A stretch of DNA of 64,000 nt. Source: Flavobacterium sp. KS-LB2 (lineage in GTDB: Bacteria; Bacteroidota; Bacteroidia; Flavobacteriales; Flavobacteriaceae). Each line of letters starts with the position of its first letter. Within the stretch, counting starts at the first letter, position 1. A program made the translations under genes and the position numbers. The DNA lies in contig NZ_CP145904.1 of the NCBI RefSeq assembly GCF_036895565.1, positions 434,001 to 498,000 on the forward strand, in the 5' to 3' direction. The notes below the pieces were generated by a model. That model saw nothing but the letters and a program-made list of their open reading frames with translations. It made no database searches and was not told the DNA's origin. This document shows, piece after piece, positions 9,528 through 18,206 of the stretch.

Positions 9528-10214
9528 ATGTTCAAGAATAAATCATATATAGGAATCTCATTTGTCATTTTGATTTTTGGGATATACGCTATTCCAAAAA
9601 TAGTAGAAAGAATTAAAAATGATAAAGTCATTCAAGGAGATCGACTTGATAGCGTTAATCAGGCTGTTGCAAAAGAAGGACAATTGATTAAAATAGGTCC
9701 TGCACCTAAATTCGAATTAGTTAATCAAGACAATAAAAAAATTACTGATGAAACATACAAAGGTAAAGTTTATGTTTTAGAGTTTTTCTTTTCTACCTGT
9801 CCTACCATTTGTCCCAAAATGAATGAAAGTATGTTGGTTTTAGAAAAGAATTTTTTTGGAAATCCTAATTTCGGGATAGTCTCCATCACTATTGACCCAG
9901 AACACGATACTGCGAAAGTTTTGAAAGAACACGCTAGCCTTTTAGGAGTAAAATCTTCAAATTGGAATTTTTTAACGGGGGACAAAGCCTATATTTTTAA
10001 TTTAGCCAATAAAGGTTTTAATCTTTATGCAGGTGAAAATAAAAAAGTTGCCGGTGGTTTCGAGCATTCAGGATTGTTTGCATTGATTGATAAAAACGGG
10101 AATATCCGTTGTAGAAATGATGATTTTGGAAATCCAATTTTATATTATGATGGTTTGGATAAAAAGGGAGTGCGAAACATTCAACAAGATATTAATATTT
10201 TATTAGAAGAATAA
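9528..10214 (+). CDS. SCO1/SenC family copper chaperone
   Basis: SCO proteins deliver copper to the CuA centre of cytochrome oxidase. This 228-residue protein has an N-terminal membrane anchor, the CPTICPKM copper motif (CxxxC, near residue 91) and a conserved histidine in GGFEHSGLF further on, which together form the expected Cu ligand set. It begins six bases after the SCO-like protein and ends two bases before the DUF420 gene, so these genes are probably one transcript. Confidence 0.93.
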   Translation: MFKNKSYIGISFVILIFGIYAIPKIVERIKNDKVIQGDRLDSVNQAVAKEGQLIKIGPAPKFELVNQDNKKITDETYKGKVYVLEFFFSTCPTICPKMNESMLVLEKNFFGNPNFGIVSITIDPEHDTAKVLKEHASLLGVKSSNWNFLTGDKAYIFNLANKGFNLYAGENKKVAGGFEHSGLFALIDKNGNIRCRNDDFGNPILYYDGLDKKGVRNIQQDINILLEE

Positions 10215-10216
10215 GA

Positions 10217-10801
10217 ATGGAAAATAATTCGTTAGAGCAGAGATTCAGTAAGTTCATTATAGCAGTTTCAATTTTAATACCCGTTGTGGTTGCCATACTG
10301 TTTGGAGTTAAACTAAAAGATTTTGGATATAATGTAGCCCCACTTTCCTTTTTACCGCCAATCTATGCGACTACCAATGGACTCACAGCTGTTATTTTGA
10401 TTGCAGCCGTAGTGGCTATTAAAAACGGAAAAAGGAAACTTCATGAGTTGTTGATGACCTCGGCGATTGCTTTGTCAGTTGCTTTTTTAGTGATGTATGT
10501 AGCCTATCATATGACTTCAGTTTCTGCTGTTTTTGGGGATTCAAATCATAATCTTATTTTAGAGGATGCCGAAAAGTTGAGCGTAGGATCCTTAAGGGTT
10601 TTTTATTTAGTAATTTTAATTACTCATATTATTTTATCAATTGTCATCATTCCTATGGTTTTAATAACCTATGTTAGAGCTTTGGCACAAAATTTTGACA
10701 AGCATAAAAAAATCTCCAAAATAACTTTTCCAATCTGGTTGTATGTGGCAGTAACAGGAGTAATTGTTTATCTAATGATTTCCCCGTATTATGTTTACTA
10801 A
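10217..10801 (+). CDS. DUF420 family membrane protein
   Basis: This 194-residue protein has five hydrophobic segments. It has DUF420 features, including a KRKLHELLMTSA segment and a YVAYHMTS helix with histidines, and a final IVYLMISPYYVY helix. DUF420 (CtaM/YozB type) proteins are associated with oxidase assembly in Bacillota. The location beside SCO and oxidase subunits agrees. Its 3' end overlaps the next gene by 11 bases. Confidence 0.85.
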   Translation: MENNSLEQRFSKFIIAVSILIPVVVAILFGVKLKDFGYNVAPLSFLPPIYATTNGLTAVILIAAVVAIKNGKRKLHELLMTSAIALSVAFLVMYVAYHMTSVSAVFGDSNHNLILEDAEKLSVGSLRVFYLVILITHIILSIVIIPMVLITYVRALAQNFDKHKKISKITFPIWLYVAVTGVIVYLMISPYYVY

Positions 10802-11084
10802 TAATTTAAGAAACGAATTTAAAGTGGTTAAAGCTGCTGGAGAACTAAAAAGCAATAGGAAAGGATATCTTTTTTCTTTATTGCTAATACTTGTTTTTAA
10901 TCTTTTTCCGCTATCTATTAATGCACAATGTGCAATGTGTCGTGCTGCTTTAACGAGCAATGAAAATTCAACACAAGCGGCTGCGGTAAATGACGGAATC
11001 GTTTATTTAATGATTATTCCCTATCTACTTGTTGCAGGAATTGGGTATGCAATTTATAGAATGAAAAAGAAAAAATCAAGTTAA
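10791..11084 (+). CDS. Small membrane protein with a CAMC motif, oxidase-cluster associated
   Basis: This 97-residue protein has two hydrophobic segments. The first looks like a signal or anchor ending in INAQ, and is followed at once by CAMCRAAL, a CxxC pair facing the periplasm. The second segment is followed by a Lys-rich tail (RMKKKKSS). It overlaps the DUF420 gene by 11 bases, so the two are probably translationally coupled. I do not recognise a named family. A periplasmic CxxC next to SCO and DUF420 suggests a redox or copper step in oxidase assembly, but this is inference. Confidence 0.75.
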   Translation: MFTNNLRNEFKVVKAAGELKSNRKGYLFSLLLILVFNLFPLSINAQCAMCRAALTSNENSTQAAAVNDGIVYLMIIPYLLVAGIGYAIYRMKKKKSS

Positions 11085-11103
11085 TTTTTTTACAAAAATA
11101 AAT

Positions 11104-12513
11104 TTATTTCAATCCATCAACGGACACGTTTACAGTTCCTTTTACTTTTATAAAGGCTATGATTGCTTGATTTGTCAATTGGATTTTTTGAAATTGAATA
11201 GCTTCCATTTTTCCATTTACGAAAACACCTGGCATTGGGGAATAATTTTTTAAATAAGCCATCATGCTTTTTTGACCTTCTTCAAGATTTGGTTTGATAG
11301 AGTAGCGACAACTTTGTTCTATTTTTCTTAAAATTAATCCTTGTGCTAGCCAATTTGCGGTGCGCATTAATTTATTTTTTGTGTCTAAGGCATAATCCAA
11401 TTGATCAAAAAATACTTCTTTGGTTTTGTCATTATACTGAGGGTAACCAGCTAAATAGATGGTTCCGTTTACCGAACCTAAAACATCTAAAGCGATAATC
11501 ATTTTTCCGTTTTTGTGCCAAATAGCTACGTTTTGAACTTTTATTTTCTTAGAACCAGAGCCAAACTCTTGTCCAGTGAAATTCTTAGTCATGAGTTTTG
11601 AAGCTTCCTGATAAGTAGAAATAGCAACAATGTTTGCGGTTATTTCGTCAGGTATTTTAGATACAGGTTTTAAAATAATTTTACTGGCATTAAATTTAGA
11701 TTCGGGTTGCTTTCCTATTAATGTCTCCATTGTACATTTCATCCCCATATCTAGAACAAAAGTGTCGTTTTTCAGTTTAGCATTAGTTGAATAAATTTCG
11801 ATAGGAACAATTCGGAGCCAACTTTCGTAAGCATCACTCATTTGAAAAGGCGCACAGATTTTCTCTAAAGCAGACAAAACATTCGGTTTGAAATCCATTG
11901 ATTTTGCAATGGCATCATCAATTTTCTTTTCTATTGTAGACTTGAAAAGTTTTATTCCCGGATTGATAAGATAAGTAACAGGTAAGTTTTTGCCAAAAAC
12001 AGTCATCGTAGGACTTTCATTCCAGTCCAATGATTTTAATTCCGTTTTGGTGTTCATTTTCCAATTGGTTAAGCCTACATCACTTAGTAAAGTTACTATG
12101 CCGTCAAGATTAAATTCTTTGGTGTTGTACAATTCGATGCCCATTTTCTTTGTCCCAATTCGGTATTTCACAACAGCTTTCAAAGGCAAGACTGTTATGA
12201 TTTTTTGGCCATTCGCTCCGTGATCATTTTTGATTGTGATAGGAGCTAGTTTCCAAATTTTCATTTCTATATCATCATCTTCAATGTTACTGTCTTCGTA
12301 AATGAGTCCATTTAGGAGTGTGTTTGTTTGGTTTTCAATATCTTTTAGTTTTACACTAATTGGTAGATTAATAAAGGAAGGTGTGTTTTCATAAACCAAT
12401 GGGGTAGCGTCATCTGGTTCGGGTTTTAAAGTGGCTATTTTATCTGTTGTAGAACAACTTGTAATCAAGGCTGTAAGTAGAAGTATAAGTAAAGCTGGGG
12501 AATATTTATGCAT
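11104..12513 (-). CDS. DUF4403 family lipoprotein
   Basis: This 469-residue protein begins with a lipoprotein signal peptide whose lipobox is ITSC (Cys at about residue 20), so it is probably anchored to a membrane facing the periplasm or surface. The segment LNGLIYEDSNIEDDDIEMKIW (read as LNGLIYEDSN then DDDIEMKIW) is typical of DUF4403. The protein appears to contain repeated beta-rich halves. It is convergent with the oxidase run and has no obvious partner. Function unknown. Confidence 0.75.
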   Translation of the reverse strand: MHKYSPALLILLLTALITSCSTTDKIATLKPEPDDATPLVYENTPSFINLPISVKLKDIENQTNTLLNGLIYEDSNIEDDDIEMKIWKLAPITIKNDHGANGQKIITVLPLKAVVKYRIGTKKMGIELYNTKEFNLDGIVTLLSDVGLTNWKMNTKTELKSLDWNESPTMTVFGKNLPVTYLINPGIKLFKSTIEKKIDDAIAKSMDFKPNVLSALEKICAPFQMSDAYESWLRIVPIEIYSTNAKLKNDTFVLDMGMKCTMETLIGKQPESKFNASKIILKPVSKIPDEITANIVAISTYQEASKLMTKNFTGQEFGSGSKKIKVQNVAIWHKNGKMIIALDVLGSVNGTIYLAGYPQYNDKTKEVFFDQLDYALDTKNKLMRTANWLAQGLILRKIEQSCRYSIKPNLEEGQKSMMAYLKNYSPMPGVFVNGKMEAIQFQKIQLTNQAIIAFIKVKGTVNVSVDGLK

Positions 12514-12666
12514 TTTTATTTTAGTTTGGTGAGGTAAAATTAGTAAAACAATTCTTTTTTTATGAATTTTTGTAACAAATGCTGATTACTAATGTCTAAT
12601 TGTTTTATAACTGATTTGTGAATTAAATATTTTAATTTTATTTCATAGATTTTTATAAGAAAAAGT

Positions 12667-12674
12667 TAAATTTG
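12667..12674 (+). promoter_or_regulatory. -7 element before the TolC gene
   Basis: TAAATTTG matches TANNTTTG and lies 36 bases before the ATG at 12710. A good TTG at -33 is not visible. Confidence 0.4.
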
Positions 12675-12709
12675 TTTTGCAGCTATACTGCGCTTTTATT
12701 CAAAAATAT

Positions 12710-14080
12710 ATGAAAAAAAGAAGTTTTCTTAGTTTAATTAGTATCCTAATTTGGGGCGTTACAATTCAAGCGCAATCTAAAAAATGGACCTTAGAAGAAT
12801 GTGTGAAGTACGCCATACAAAATAACATCTCCATCAAACAATCCGAGTTAGATACAAAAACCGCGGCCATTGATAAAAAAGGAGCGATTGGTAATTTCCT
12901 ACCGTCATTGAACGCAAGCGCCAGTCATTCTTGGAATATAGGTTTGAATCAGGATATTACAACAGGGCTTTTGCGTAATCAAACTACTCAATTTACTTCT
13001 GCTGGAGCAAATGTGGGAGTGGATATTTACAAAGGTTTACAAAACCAAAACAATTTGCGTAAAGCGAATCTTTCAATTGTTGCGGCTAAATACCAATTAT
13101 TAAAGATGCAGGAAGATGTAGCCTTGAATGTTGCAAATGCTTTTTTGCAAGTGCTTTTTAATAAAGAGAATTTAAAAGTACAGAGAGAACAATTGGGAAT
13201 TAATGAAAAGCAATATGCGCGCTCTGAAGAATTAGTGAAAGCGGGATCTATTCCGCGTGGAGATTTATTAGACATAAAAGCGACTGTGGCATCAAACAAT
13301 CAAAATGTGATAACTGCCGAAAATGCATTGTTAATTTCAAAATTAAGCTTAGCTCAGTTACTACAATTAAAAGATTTTGAAGACTTTGATGTTGTAGATG
13401 ACACTGATATTAAGGATGAGAATAATATTATGGCGCAATCACCTTCAGTTATTTATGACAAAGCAAAAGAAGGTAGAACAGAATTGAAAATTGCACGAAC
13501 CAATTTAGAAATTTCACAGAAAAATTTGGAAATCGCCAAAGGAGCTTTTCAACCTACTTTACAAGGATTTTATAGTTTTAACAGTCGTGTTTCTTATGCA
13601 GATGTTCCTGCATTTGATAGCATGGGTAATTTGATAGGTACAAAAAGTCCAGCGCCATTTTTTAATCAGTTTAGTGATAATAAAGGACAGTCCTTTGGTG
13701 CTCAACTATCAGTTCCTGTATTCAATGGATTTTCTGCTAGAAATAATGTAGAGCGTTCAAAAGTAAGTTTGGAACGATCAAAAATTGCAGTAGAACAACA
13801 AGATTTAGATTTACAAAGAAATGTTTTTACAGCGTTTGCAGATGCAAAAGGCGCACTCAATGCTTATGAATCTTCGGTTATAGCCCTTGAATCTCGTCAA
13901 GGAGCGTATGACTATGCCAAAGAAAAGTATACTGTAGGTTTGATGAATTCTTTTGATTTTAATCAATCGCAAACCTTATTAACTAATGCACAATCAGATG
14001 TTCTTAGAACAAAATACGATTATATATTTAAAATTAAAATACTAGAATTCTATTTTGGAATTCCACTTATCAAAAACTAA
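12710..14080 (+). CDS. TolC family outer-membrane efflux protein
   Basis: This is the outer-membrane channel part of a tripartite exporter, about 456 residues from the ATG at 12710. That start gives a signal peptide ending in IQAQ; the upstream TTG at 12677 only adds residues before it. The mature protein starts with the typical WTLEECVKYAIQNN helix, and has two long heptad-like helical repeats of the OEP type (around 30-230 and 250-450). The partner adaptor gene follows after six bases. No inner-membrane transporter is encoded next to the pair. Confidence 0.92.
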   Translation: MKKRSFLSLISILIWGVTIQAQSKKWTLEECVKYAIQNNISIKQSELDTKTAAIDKKGAIGNFLPSLNASASHSWNIGLNQDITTGLLRNQTTQFTSAGANVGVDIYKGLQNQNNLRKANLSIVAAKYQLLKMQEDVALNVANAFLQVLFNKENLKVQREQLGINEKQYARSEELVKAGSIPRGDLLDIKATVASNNQNVITAENALLISKLSLAQLLQLKDFEDFDVVDDTDIKDENNIMAQSPSVIYDKAKEGRTELKIARTNLEISQKNLEIAKGAFQPTLQGFYSFNSRVSYADVPAFDSMGNLIGTKSPAPFFNQFSDNKGQSFGAQLSVPVFNGFSARNNVERSKVSLERSKIAVEQQDLDLQRNVFTAFADAKGALNAYESSVIALESRQGAYDYAKEKYTVGLMNSFDFNQSQTLLTNAQSDVLRTKYDYIFKIKILEFYFGIPLIKN

Positions 14081-14086
14081 TTTATT

Positions 14087-15394
14087 ATGTCAAAAAAAAC
14101 AATTTATATCCTAGTAGGTGGAGCAATAGTACTTATTGTTGCGTTAATAGCACTTTCTAAATCTGGAGTTATCGGGAACAAGGACAAGGGAACTGAAGTT
14201 GAGATTGCTCAAGTTAATCCAGTAACCATTGTTGAAACAGTATCGGCCACCGGAAAAATTCAACCAGAAATTGAAGTTAAAATATCATCTGAGGTATCAG
14301 GAGAGATTATTTCATTAAATGTAAAAGAAGGTCAAGTAGTAAAAAAAGGAGATTTATTGGTTAAAATAAATCCGGATTTATATACATCAGGTTACAACCG
14401 TTCTGTTTCAAATTTATCAGGTACTAAAGCGAATTTGAGTCAAGCAGATGCTTCATTCAAAGAATCTAAGTCAAATTATGACCGAAATAAAACATTATTC
14501 GAAAAAGGAATTATTTCAAAGTCAGATTGGGATAAAGCGATTGCTTCGTATGAAGTTGCAAAGGCAGCTAAGCAAACCGCTTATTTTAATGTTCAAAGTG
14601 CATCGGCAACTGTAAATGAGGCCAAAGACAATCTGGGTCGTACTACAATTTATGCACCTGCAGATGGAACAATTTCAATGTTGAACGTAGAGCTAGGAGA
14701 ACGTGTTTTAGGAACGCAACAAATGACTGGTACGGAAATTTTGAGAGTGGCTAACTTGAATAATATGGAGGTTGAAGTTGATGTCAATGAAAATGATATT
14801 GTGAAAATAAAAGTAGGTGACGATGCTAATGTTGAAGTTGATGCTTATCTTAAAAAACAATTTAAAGGAATAGTAACTAGCATTTCTAACTCCGCTAGTT
14901 CTGCCTTGACAGCAGATCAGGTAACTAATTTTAAAGTTAAAGTGAGAATTCTTAAAGAATCGTATCAAGATTTATTAGAAGGAAAACCAGATACTTATTC
15001 TCCTTTTAGACCTGGAATGACTGCAACAGTAGATATCATTACAGAAACAAAAACAAATGTGTTATCAGTGCCAATTAGTTCTGTTGTTGTCAAATCAGAT
15101 ACGGCAAGTGTCAAAGAAATTAAAGTAGAAGATCTTAATGAAGATCAAAAAGGAGCTGCGCCTAAAAGTGACAAGAAATTTGAATGCGTATTTGTGAAAG
15201 TGGGAGATAAAGCTAAAATTAGAATTATCAAAACTGGAATTCAAGACGATACAAATATAGAGGTTTTAACGGGTCTTAAAAAAGGAGATGTTGTTATAGC
15301 TGGTCCTTACAGTACTGTTTCGAAGGACTTGAATTCTGGTGATAAAGTATCTTTAATTACTGATAAAGACAAAAAAGGAGAGAATAAAAAGTAA
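14087..15394 (+). CDS. Periplasmic adaptor (membrane-fusion) subunit, HlyD/MacA type
   Basis: This 435-residue protein has one N-terminal membrane anchor, then the usual adaptor layout: beta-barrel strand VVKKGDLLVKINPDLY in the lipoyl half-motif, a coiled-coil hairpin (about 100-190), the second lipoyl half (TIYAPADGTISMLNVELGERV) and a beta-barrel/MP domain with FRPGMTATVDI. It bridges TolC and an inner-membrane pump; the MacA-like features favour an ABC transporter partner. It probably forms an operon with the preceding TolC gene and ends at a hairpin before tsaB. Confidence 0.92.
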   Translation: MSKKTIYILVGGAIVLIVALIALSKSGVIGNKDKGTEVEIAQVNPVTIVETVSATGKIQPEIEVKISSEVSGEIISLNVKEGQVVKKGDLLVKINPDLYTSGYNRSVSNLSGTKANLSQADASFKESKSNYDRNKTLFEKGIISKSDWDKAIASYEVAKAAKQTAYFNVQSASATVNEAKDNLGRTTIYAPADGTISMLNVELGERVLGTQQMTGTEILRVANLNNMEVEVDVNENDIVKIKVGDDANVEVDAYLKKQFKGIVTSISNSASSALTADQVTNFKVKVRILKESYQDLLEGKPDTYSPFRPGMTATVDIITETKTNVLSVPISSVVVKSDTASVKEIKVEDLNEDQKGAAPKSDKKFECVFVKVGDKAKIRIIKTGIQDDTNIEVLTGLKKGDVVIAGPYSTVSKDLNSGDKVSLITDKDKKGENKK

Positions 15395-15415
15395 TTGTCT
15401 GTACTAACAGTTTTG

Positions 15416-15456
15416 AAATCACAATCATAAAATATAATTTTGTGGTTGTGATTTTT
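15416..15456 (+). terminator. Terminator hairpin between adaptor gene and tsaB
   Basis: An 18-base arm (15416-15433) pairs with 15437-15454 around a three-base ATA loop, with two G-U pairs and no mismatches. The 3' arm ends in TTT followed by TT. It is AT-rich but long. Confidence 0.75.
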
Positions 15457-15478
15457 AATTTAAAATAAAACCTGAAAA

Positions 15479-16147
15479 TTGAGCTATATACTAAACATAG
15501 AAACTGCAACCAAGAACTGTTCTATTGCTCTTGCAAAAGAAGGGAAAACAATTTGTTGTAAAGAAATTGCAGAAGAAGGATATTCTCATGCAGAACGACT
15601 TCATGTTTTTATAGAAGAAATTATAAAGGAAGCGGGAATAAAATGGAATGATTTATCTGCTATTGCGGTGAGTCAAGGTCCAGGTTCTTATACCGGGTTG
15701 CGAATAGGTGTTTCTGCTGCCAAAGGCTTGTGTTATGCACTGGATGTTCCATTAATAGCAGTAGATACTTTGCAAGCTTTGGCATCACAAGTTGTCCTTT
15801 CAGATGGGTTAATTATTCCCATGATTGATGCGCGAAGAATGGAAGTGTATAGTGCTATTTTTGCGCCAAATTACGAACGGAAAAGAGCAGTTCTAGCCGA
15901 AATAATAACAGAAAATTCATTTGAGGATTTAGAGGGAACACTTTATTTTATTGGCGATTGTTCCGAAAAATGCAAGTCGGTTTTGAATAAAGAAAATTAT
16001 ATATTCCTGGATGAAATTGTATACCCTTCTGCCAAAGAAATGAGTGCGATAAGTTTTGAAAAATTCAAAATAAACGACACCGTAGATGTCGCTTATTTTG
16101 AACCGTATTATTTGAAAGACTTTATGATTACAACTTCAAAGAAATAA
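15479..16147 (+). CDS. tsaB: tRNA threonylcarbamoyladenosine biosynthesis protein TsaB
   Basis: TsaB is the inactive paralogue partner of TsaD in making the t6A modification at tRNA position 37. The 222-residue ASKHA-fold protein starts ILNIETATKNCSIAL and has the QGPGSYTGLRIGVSAAKGL signature around residue 70. The start codon is TTG at 15479; it gives exactly the conserved N-terminus. It is preceded by a terminator hairpin, so a promoter must lie in the short gap or transcription reads through. Confidence 0.95.
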   Translation: MSYILNIETATKNCSIALAKEGKTICCKEIAEEGYSHAERLHVFIEEIIKEAGIKWNDLSAIAVSQGPGSYTGLRIGVSAAKGLCYALDVPLIAVDTLQALASQVVLSDGLIIPMIDARRMEVYSAIFAPNYERKRAVLAEIITENSFEDLEGTLYFIGDCSEKCKSVLNKENYIFLDEIVYPSAKEMSAISFEKFKINDTVDVAYFEPYYLKDFMITTSKK

Positions 16148-16161
16148 GGTGCTATTTTAAA

Positions 16162-16989
16162 TTAAGAATTTTCTTTGACTGCTTCTCTTACATAAGGCTG
16201 GACTACAATTCCAGCGCTGTCAAATGCTTCTTTGCAGCTCTGCAGTGTATCAGCATAAACACCCCAGAAATCTTCATTTGTTGCCCATGGTCTAACTGCT
16301 AATTGTATAGCGCTATCGGTTAAGTTTTTTACAGAAACTTCGGCAGCAGGAGTTTGAAGTACTTTTGGATTGTTTTTTAGAATTGCAGTAATTAGTTCCT
16401 TTACTTTTTTAATATCTGTATCATAGGATATAGCGATGGTCAAATCAGCCCTTCTGATTTTTTGCAACGAATAATTGATAATGTTTCCATTTGATAAGGC
16501 GCCATTAGGCACAAAAATAGTTTGATTATTAGATGTGATTAACTTCGTTACAAATATTTGTATTTCGCTAACAGTGCCTATTACTCCTTGCGCTTCAATA
16601 GTGTCATTTACTTTAAATGGCTTGAAGAGGATAATCAACATACCGCCTGCGAAATTTGATAAGGAACCTTGAAGGGATAACCCCACTGCAAGTCCCATCG
16701 CACCCAAAATGGCCACAAAAGATGACGTTTCTATTCCTAGTTTTGAAATGAAAGTAACAAATAAGAGTACTCTCAAAACCCAAAGTAAAATATCAGCAAG
16801 AAACTTTGTCAAAGTAGGGTCTAAATCTCTTTTTATCATTAATTTCCGGATGAATCTATTGATAAGCCGAATGGTGTAAAGGCCAACAAATAAAATGAGA
16901 AAGGCAGAAATAAATTTTGGTGAATAATCAATCAATACCGTTATAAATGTATTGGCATAATCTGTTAACTGATTTGGATTTAAATTCAT
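16162..16989 (-). CDS. Small-conductance mechanosensitive channel (MscS family)
   Basis: This 275-residue inner-membrane channel releases solutes on osmotic downshock. It has three N-terminal hydrophobic segments; the third carries the Gly/Ala-rich pore pattern AILGAMGLAVGLSLQGSLSNFAGG. The MscS beta domain follows (FKVNDTIEAQGVIGTVSEIQIF). The frame is open to 17052, but those codons run back through a hairpin, and the ATG at 16989 gives a normal N-terminus (MNLNPNQLTDY). Confidence 0.94.
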   Translation of the reverse strand: MNLNPNQLTDYANTFITVLIDYSPKFISAFLILFVGLYTIRLINRFIRKLMIKRDLDPTLTKFLADILLWVLRVLLFVTFISKLGIETSSFVAILGAMGLAVGLSLQGSLSNFAGGMLIILFKPFKVNDTIEAQGVIGTVSEIQIFVTKLITSNNQTIFVPNGALSNGNIINYSLQKIRRADLTIAISYDTDIKKVKELITAILKNNPKVLQTPAAEVSVKNLTDSAIQLAVRPWATNEDFWGVYADTLQSCKEAFDSAGIVVQPYVREAVKENS

Positions 16990-17003
16990 TGTTTTTATGT
17001 AAT

Positions 17004-17029
17004 AAAAAACCTTCCCAAAAGAGAAGGTT
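17004..17029 (-). terminator. Minus-strand terminator between repeat protein and MscS genes
   Basis: The 7-bp stem AACCTTC/GAAGGTT (17008-17014 with 17023-17029) is followed, on the minus strand, by a T-run (17004-17009). It ends the transcript of the 22-residue-repeat protein and lies 15 bases before the mscS start codon. Confidence 0.8.
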
Positions 17030-17041
17030 AAGTTTGAAGTA

Positions 17042-17049
17042 CAAAAATA
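17042..17049 (-). promoter_or_regulatory. Possible -7 element upstream of the mscS leader hairpin
   Basis: Read on the minus strand this is TATTTTTG, a match to TANNTTTG. If used for mscS, the hairpin at 17008-17029 would form at the very 5' end of its mRNA. Confidence 0.35.
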
Positions 17050-17072
17050 CAAATAAATTATTTTTTTATAAA

Positions 17073-17582
17073 TTAATCTGCGTCTTCTTCTATTTTATTT
17101 ATAGTTTCTTTAGCTTTTTCAATGGTGTCTGCATCACCGTCATTTGCTAATTCACTTGTTTTTTCAGAAACAGTTTCAACAGCATCAGTAGCTATTGTTT
17201 TAGTTTCATTTGCTATTTCTTCCACTTTTTCTGTGGCTTCGGCAGTTTTTTCTTTTACGGATTCTACTGCTTTCTCAGAATGTTCTATAACAGTTTCTTT
17301 TGTATGACCAGCAAAATCTTCTACTTTATCTATAATTGGAGCTGCAGTTTCTTTTACTTTTTCAAATGTTTCTTCTACAAAAGTTTCTGCTTTTTCAAGA
17401 TAAGGAGTAGCGGTTTCTTTTGCTTTTTCAAATGTTTTTTCTGCAAATGTTTCTGCTTTTTCAAGATAAGGAGCAGCATTCTCTTTTGCGTGTTCAAAAG
17501 TAGTTTCAGCTTTGTCAGCTAATTCGCTGGCAGTTTCTTTGGCTGAGCCAAATAAATTTTTAAAAAATGAAGATAGTCCCAT
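17073..17582 (-). CDS. Amphipathic repeat protein (LEA/apolipoprotein-like), 22-residue repeats
   Basis: This 169-residue protein is made almost entirely of Ala, Glu, Lys and Thr and should be one long amphipathic helix or coiled coil. Residues 32-97 hold three 22-residue repeats, each an AKETA-x-PY/II-x-x-K-A/V-E-x-F pattern, with prolines at fixed positions (38, 60, 82). The first 13 residues (MGLSSFFKNLFGS) could form a short membrane-surface helix. There is no signal peptide. Such proteins resemble LEA or YtxH-like stress proteins, but no specific family is recognised. The mscS neighbour hints at osmotic stress, which is inference. Confidence 0.7.
   Translation of the reverse strand: MGLSSFFKNLFGSAKETASELADKAETTFEHAKENAAPYLEKAETFAEKTFEKAKETATPYLEKAETFVEETFEKVKETAAPIIDKVEDFAGHTKETVIEHSEKAVESVKEKTAEATEKVEEIANETKTIATDAVETVSEKTSELANDGDADTIEKAKETINKIEEDAD
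17292..17489 (-). repeat. Three 66-bp tandem units inside the amphipathic protein gene
   Basis: These are the coding repeats for residues 32-53, 54-75 and 76-97 of the preceding gene. The first two units are nearly identical in protein sequence, the third is diverged. Confidence 0.8.
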
Positions 17583-17842
17583 GGTATTTTTATTTGATTA
17601 GTCTTACAATATTAAACAATTTTTTCTTGGATTGCTTTATTAAATGATTAATAATTTACTGAAAATCAGCATTTAGTATCAAGTGCTTCTAGTTTTGATA
17701 AACATAAAAGATTGTTTTCTTATTTTTGAAGCATCAAGATAAAAGTAATACTGGAGGTTTTTGGTTCTGTTCAAAATCATCCTTTGGGAATACATTGATC
17801 ACTAATGCCAGAACGTCTTGTTACAAAAAGTTTTAGTTCTAA
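17583..17842. other. Intergenic region with no recognised gene
   Basis: The 311-base gap between the repeat protein start and the dodecin stop holds only the dodecin terminator (17843-17872) and AT-rich sequence. A TATTTTTG match on the plus strand (17721-17728) has no gene behind it. Confidence 0.5.
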
Positions 17843-17872
17843 AATAAAAAAAGCGTTTCAATAGAAACGCTT
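17843..17872 (-). terminator. Terminator of the dodecin gene
   Basis: The stem AAGCGTTTC/GAAACGCTT (17851-17859 with 17864-17872) has a four-base loop. On the minus strand it is followed by an almost uninterrupted T-run (17843-17850). Confidence 0.88.
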
Positions 17873-17893
17873 AAATTAATGGGTCAAATTAAT

Positions 17894-18094
17894 CTATTCG
17901 AGTTCGAAAGTTAATTTTAGGTTTACTCTGTATTCTGTGACTTCACCTCCACTTACAGCTGCACTGTGGTCTTTGACATATACAGAGCGTATGTGATTTA
18001 TGGTTTTAGCTGCCTTTGCTACTCCTTTTCGAGTGGCATCTTCCCAACTTATATCTGAACTGGAAAGCACTTCAATTACTTTTAATACTGACAT
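17894..18094 (-). CDS. Dodecin family flavin-binding protein
   Basis: Dodecins are small proteins that assemble into hollow dodecamers and store or buffer riboflavin/FMN. This one is 66 residues, the usual length, with the typical order: strand VLKVIEVLSSS, the flavin-stacking Trp17 in ISWEDA, an Ala-rich helix, and two final strands (EYRVNLKLTFELE). It stands alone with its own terminator. Confidence 0.93.
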   Translation of the reverse strand: MSVLKVIEVLSSSDISWEDATRKGVAKAAKTINHIRSVYVKDHSAAVSGGEVTEYRVNLKLTFELE

Positions 18095-18206
18095 AATTTC
18101 TAGTTGTTAAATTAAAGATTAAATATACCTATTTTATTTAAAATTTCAATTTAAAACAGTCATTATTTTTTTTGTAAATAAAAGATAATCAGTTAATTAT
18201 ATTTAA

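Noticed and set aside
17721..17728. Plus-strand TATTTTTG in the dodecin upstream gap
   Set aside because: No plus-strand gene or RNA structure follows it.
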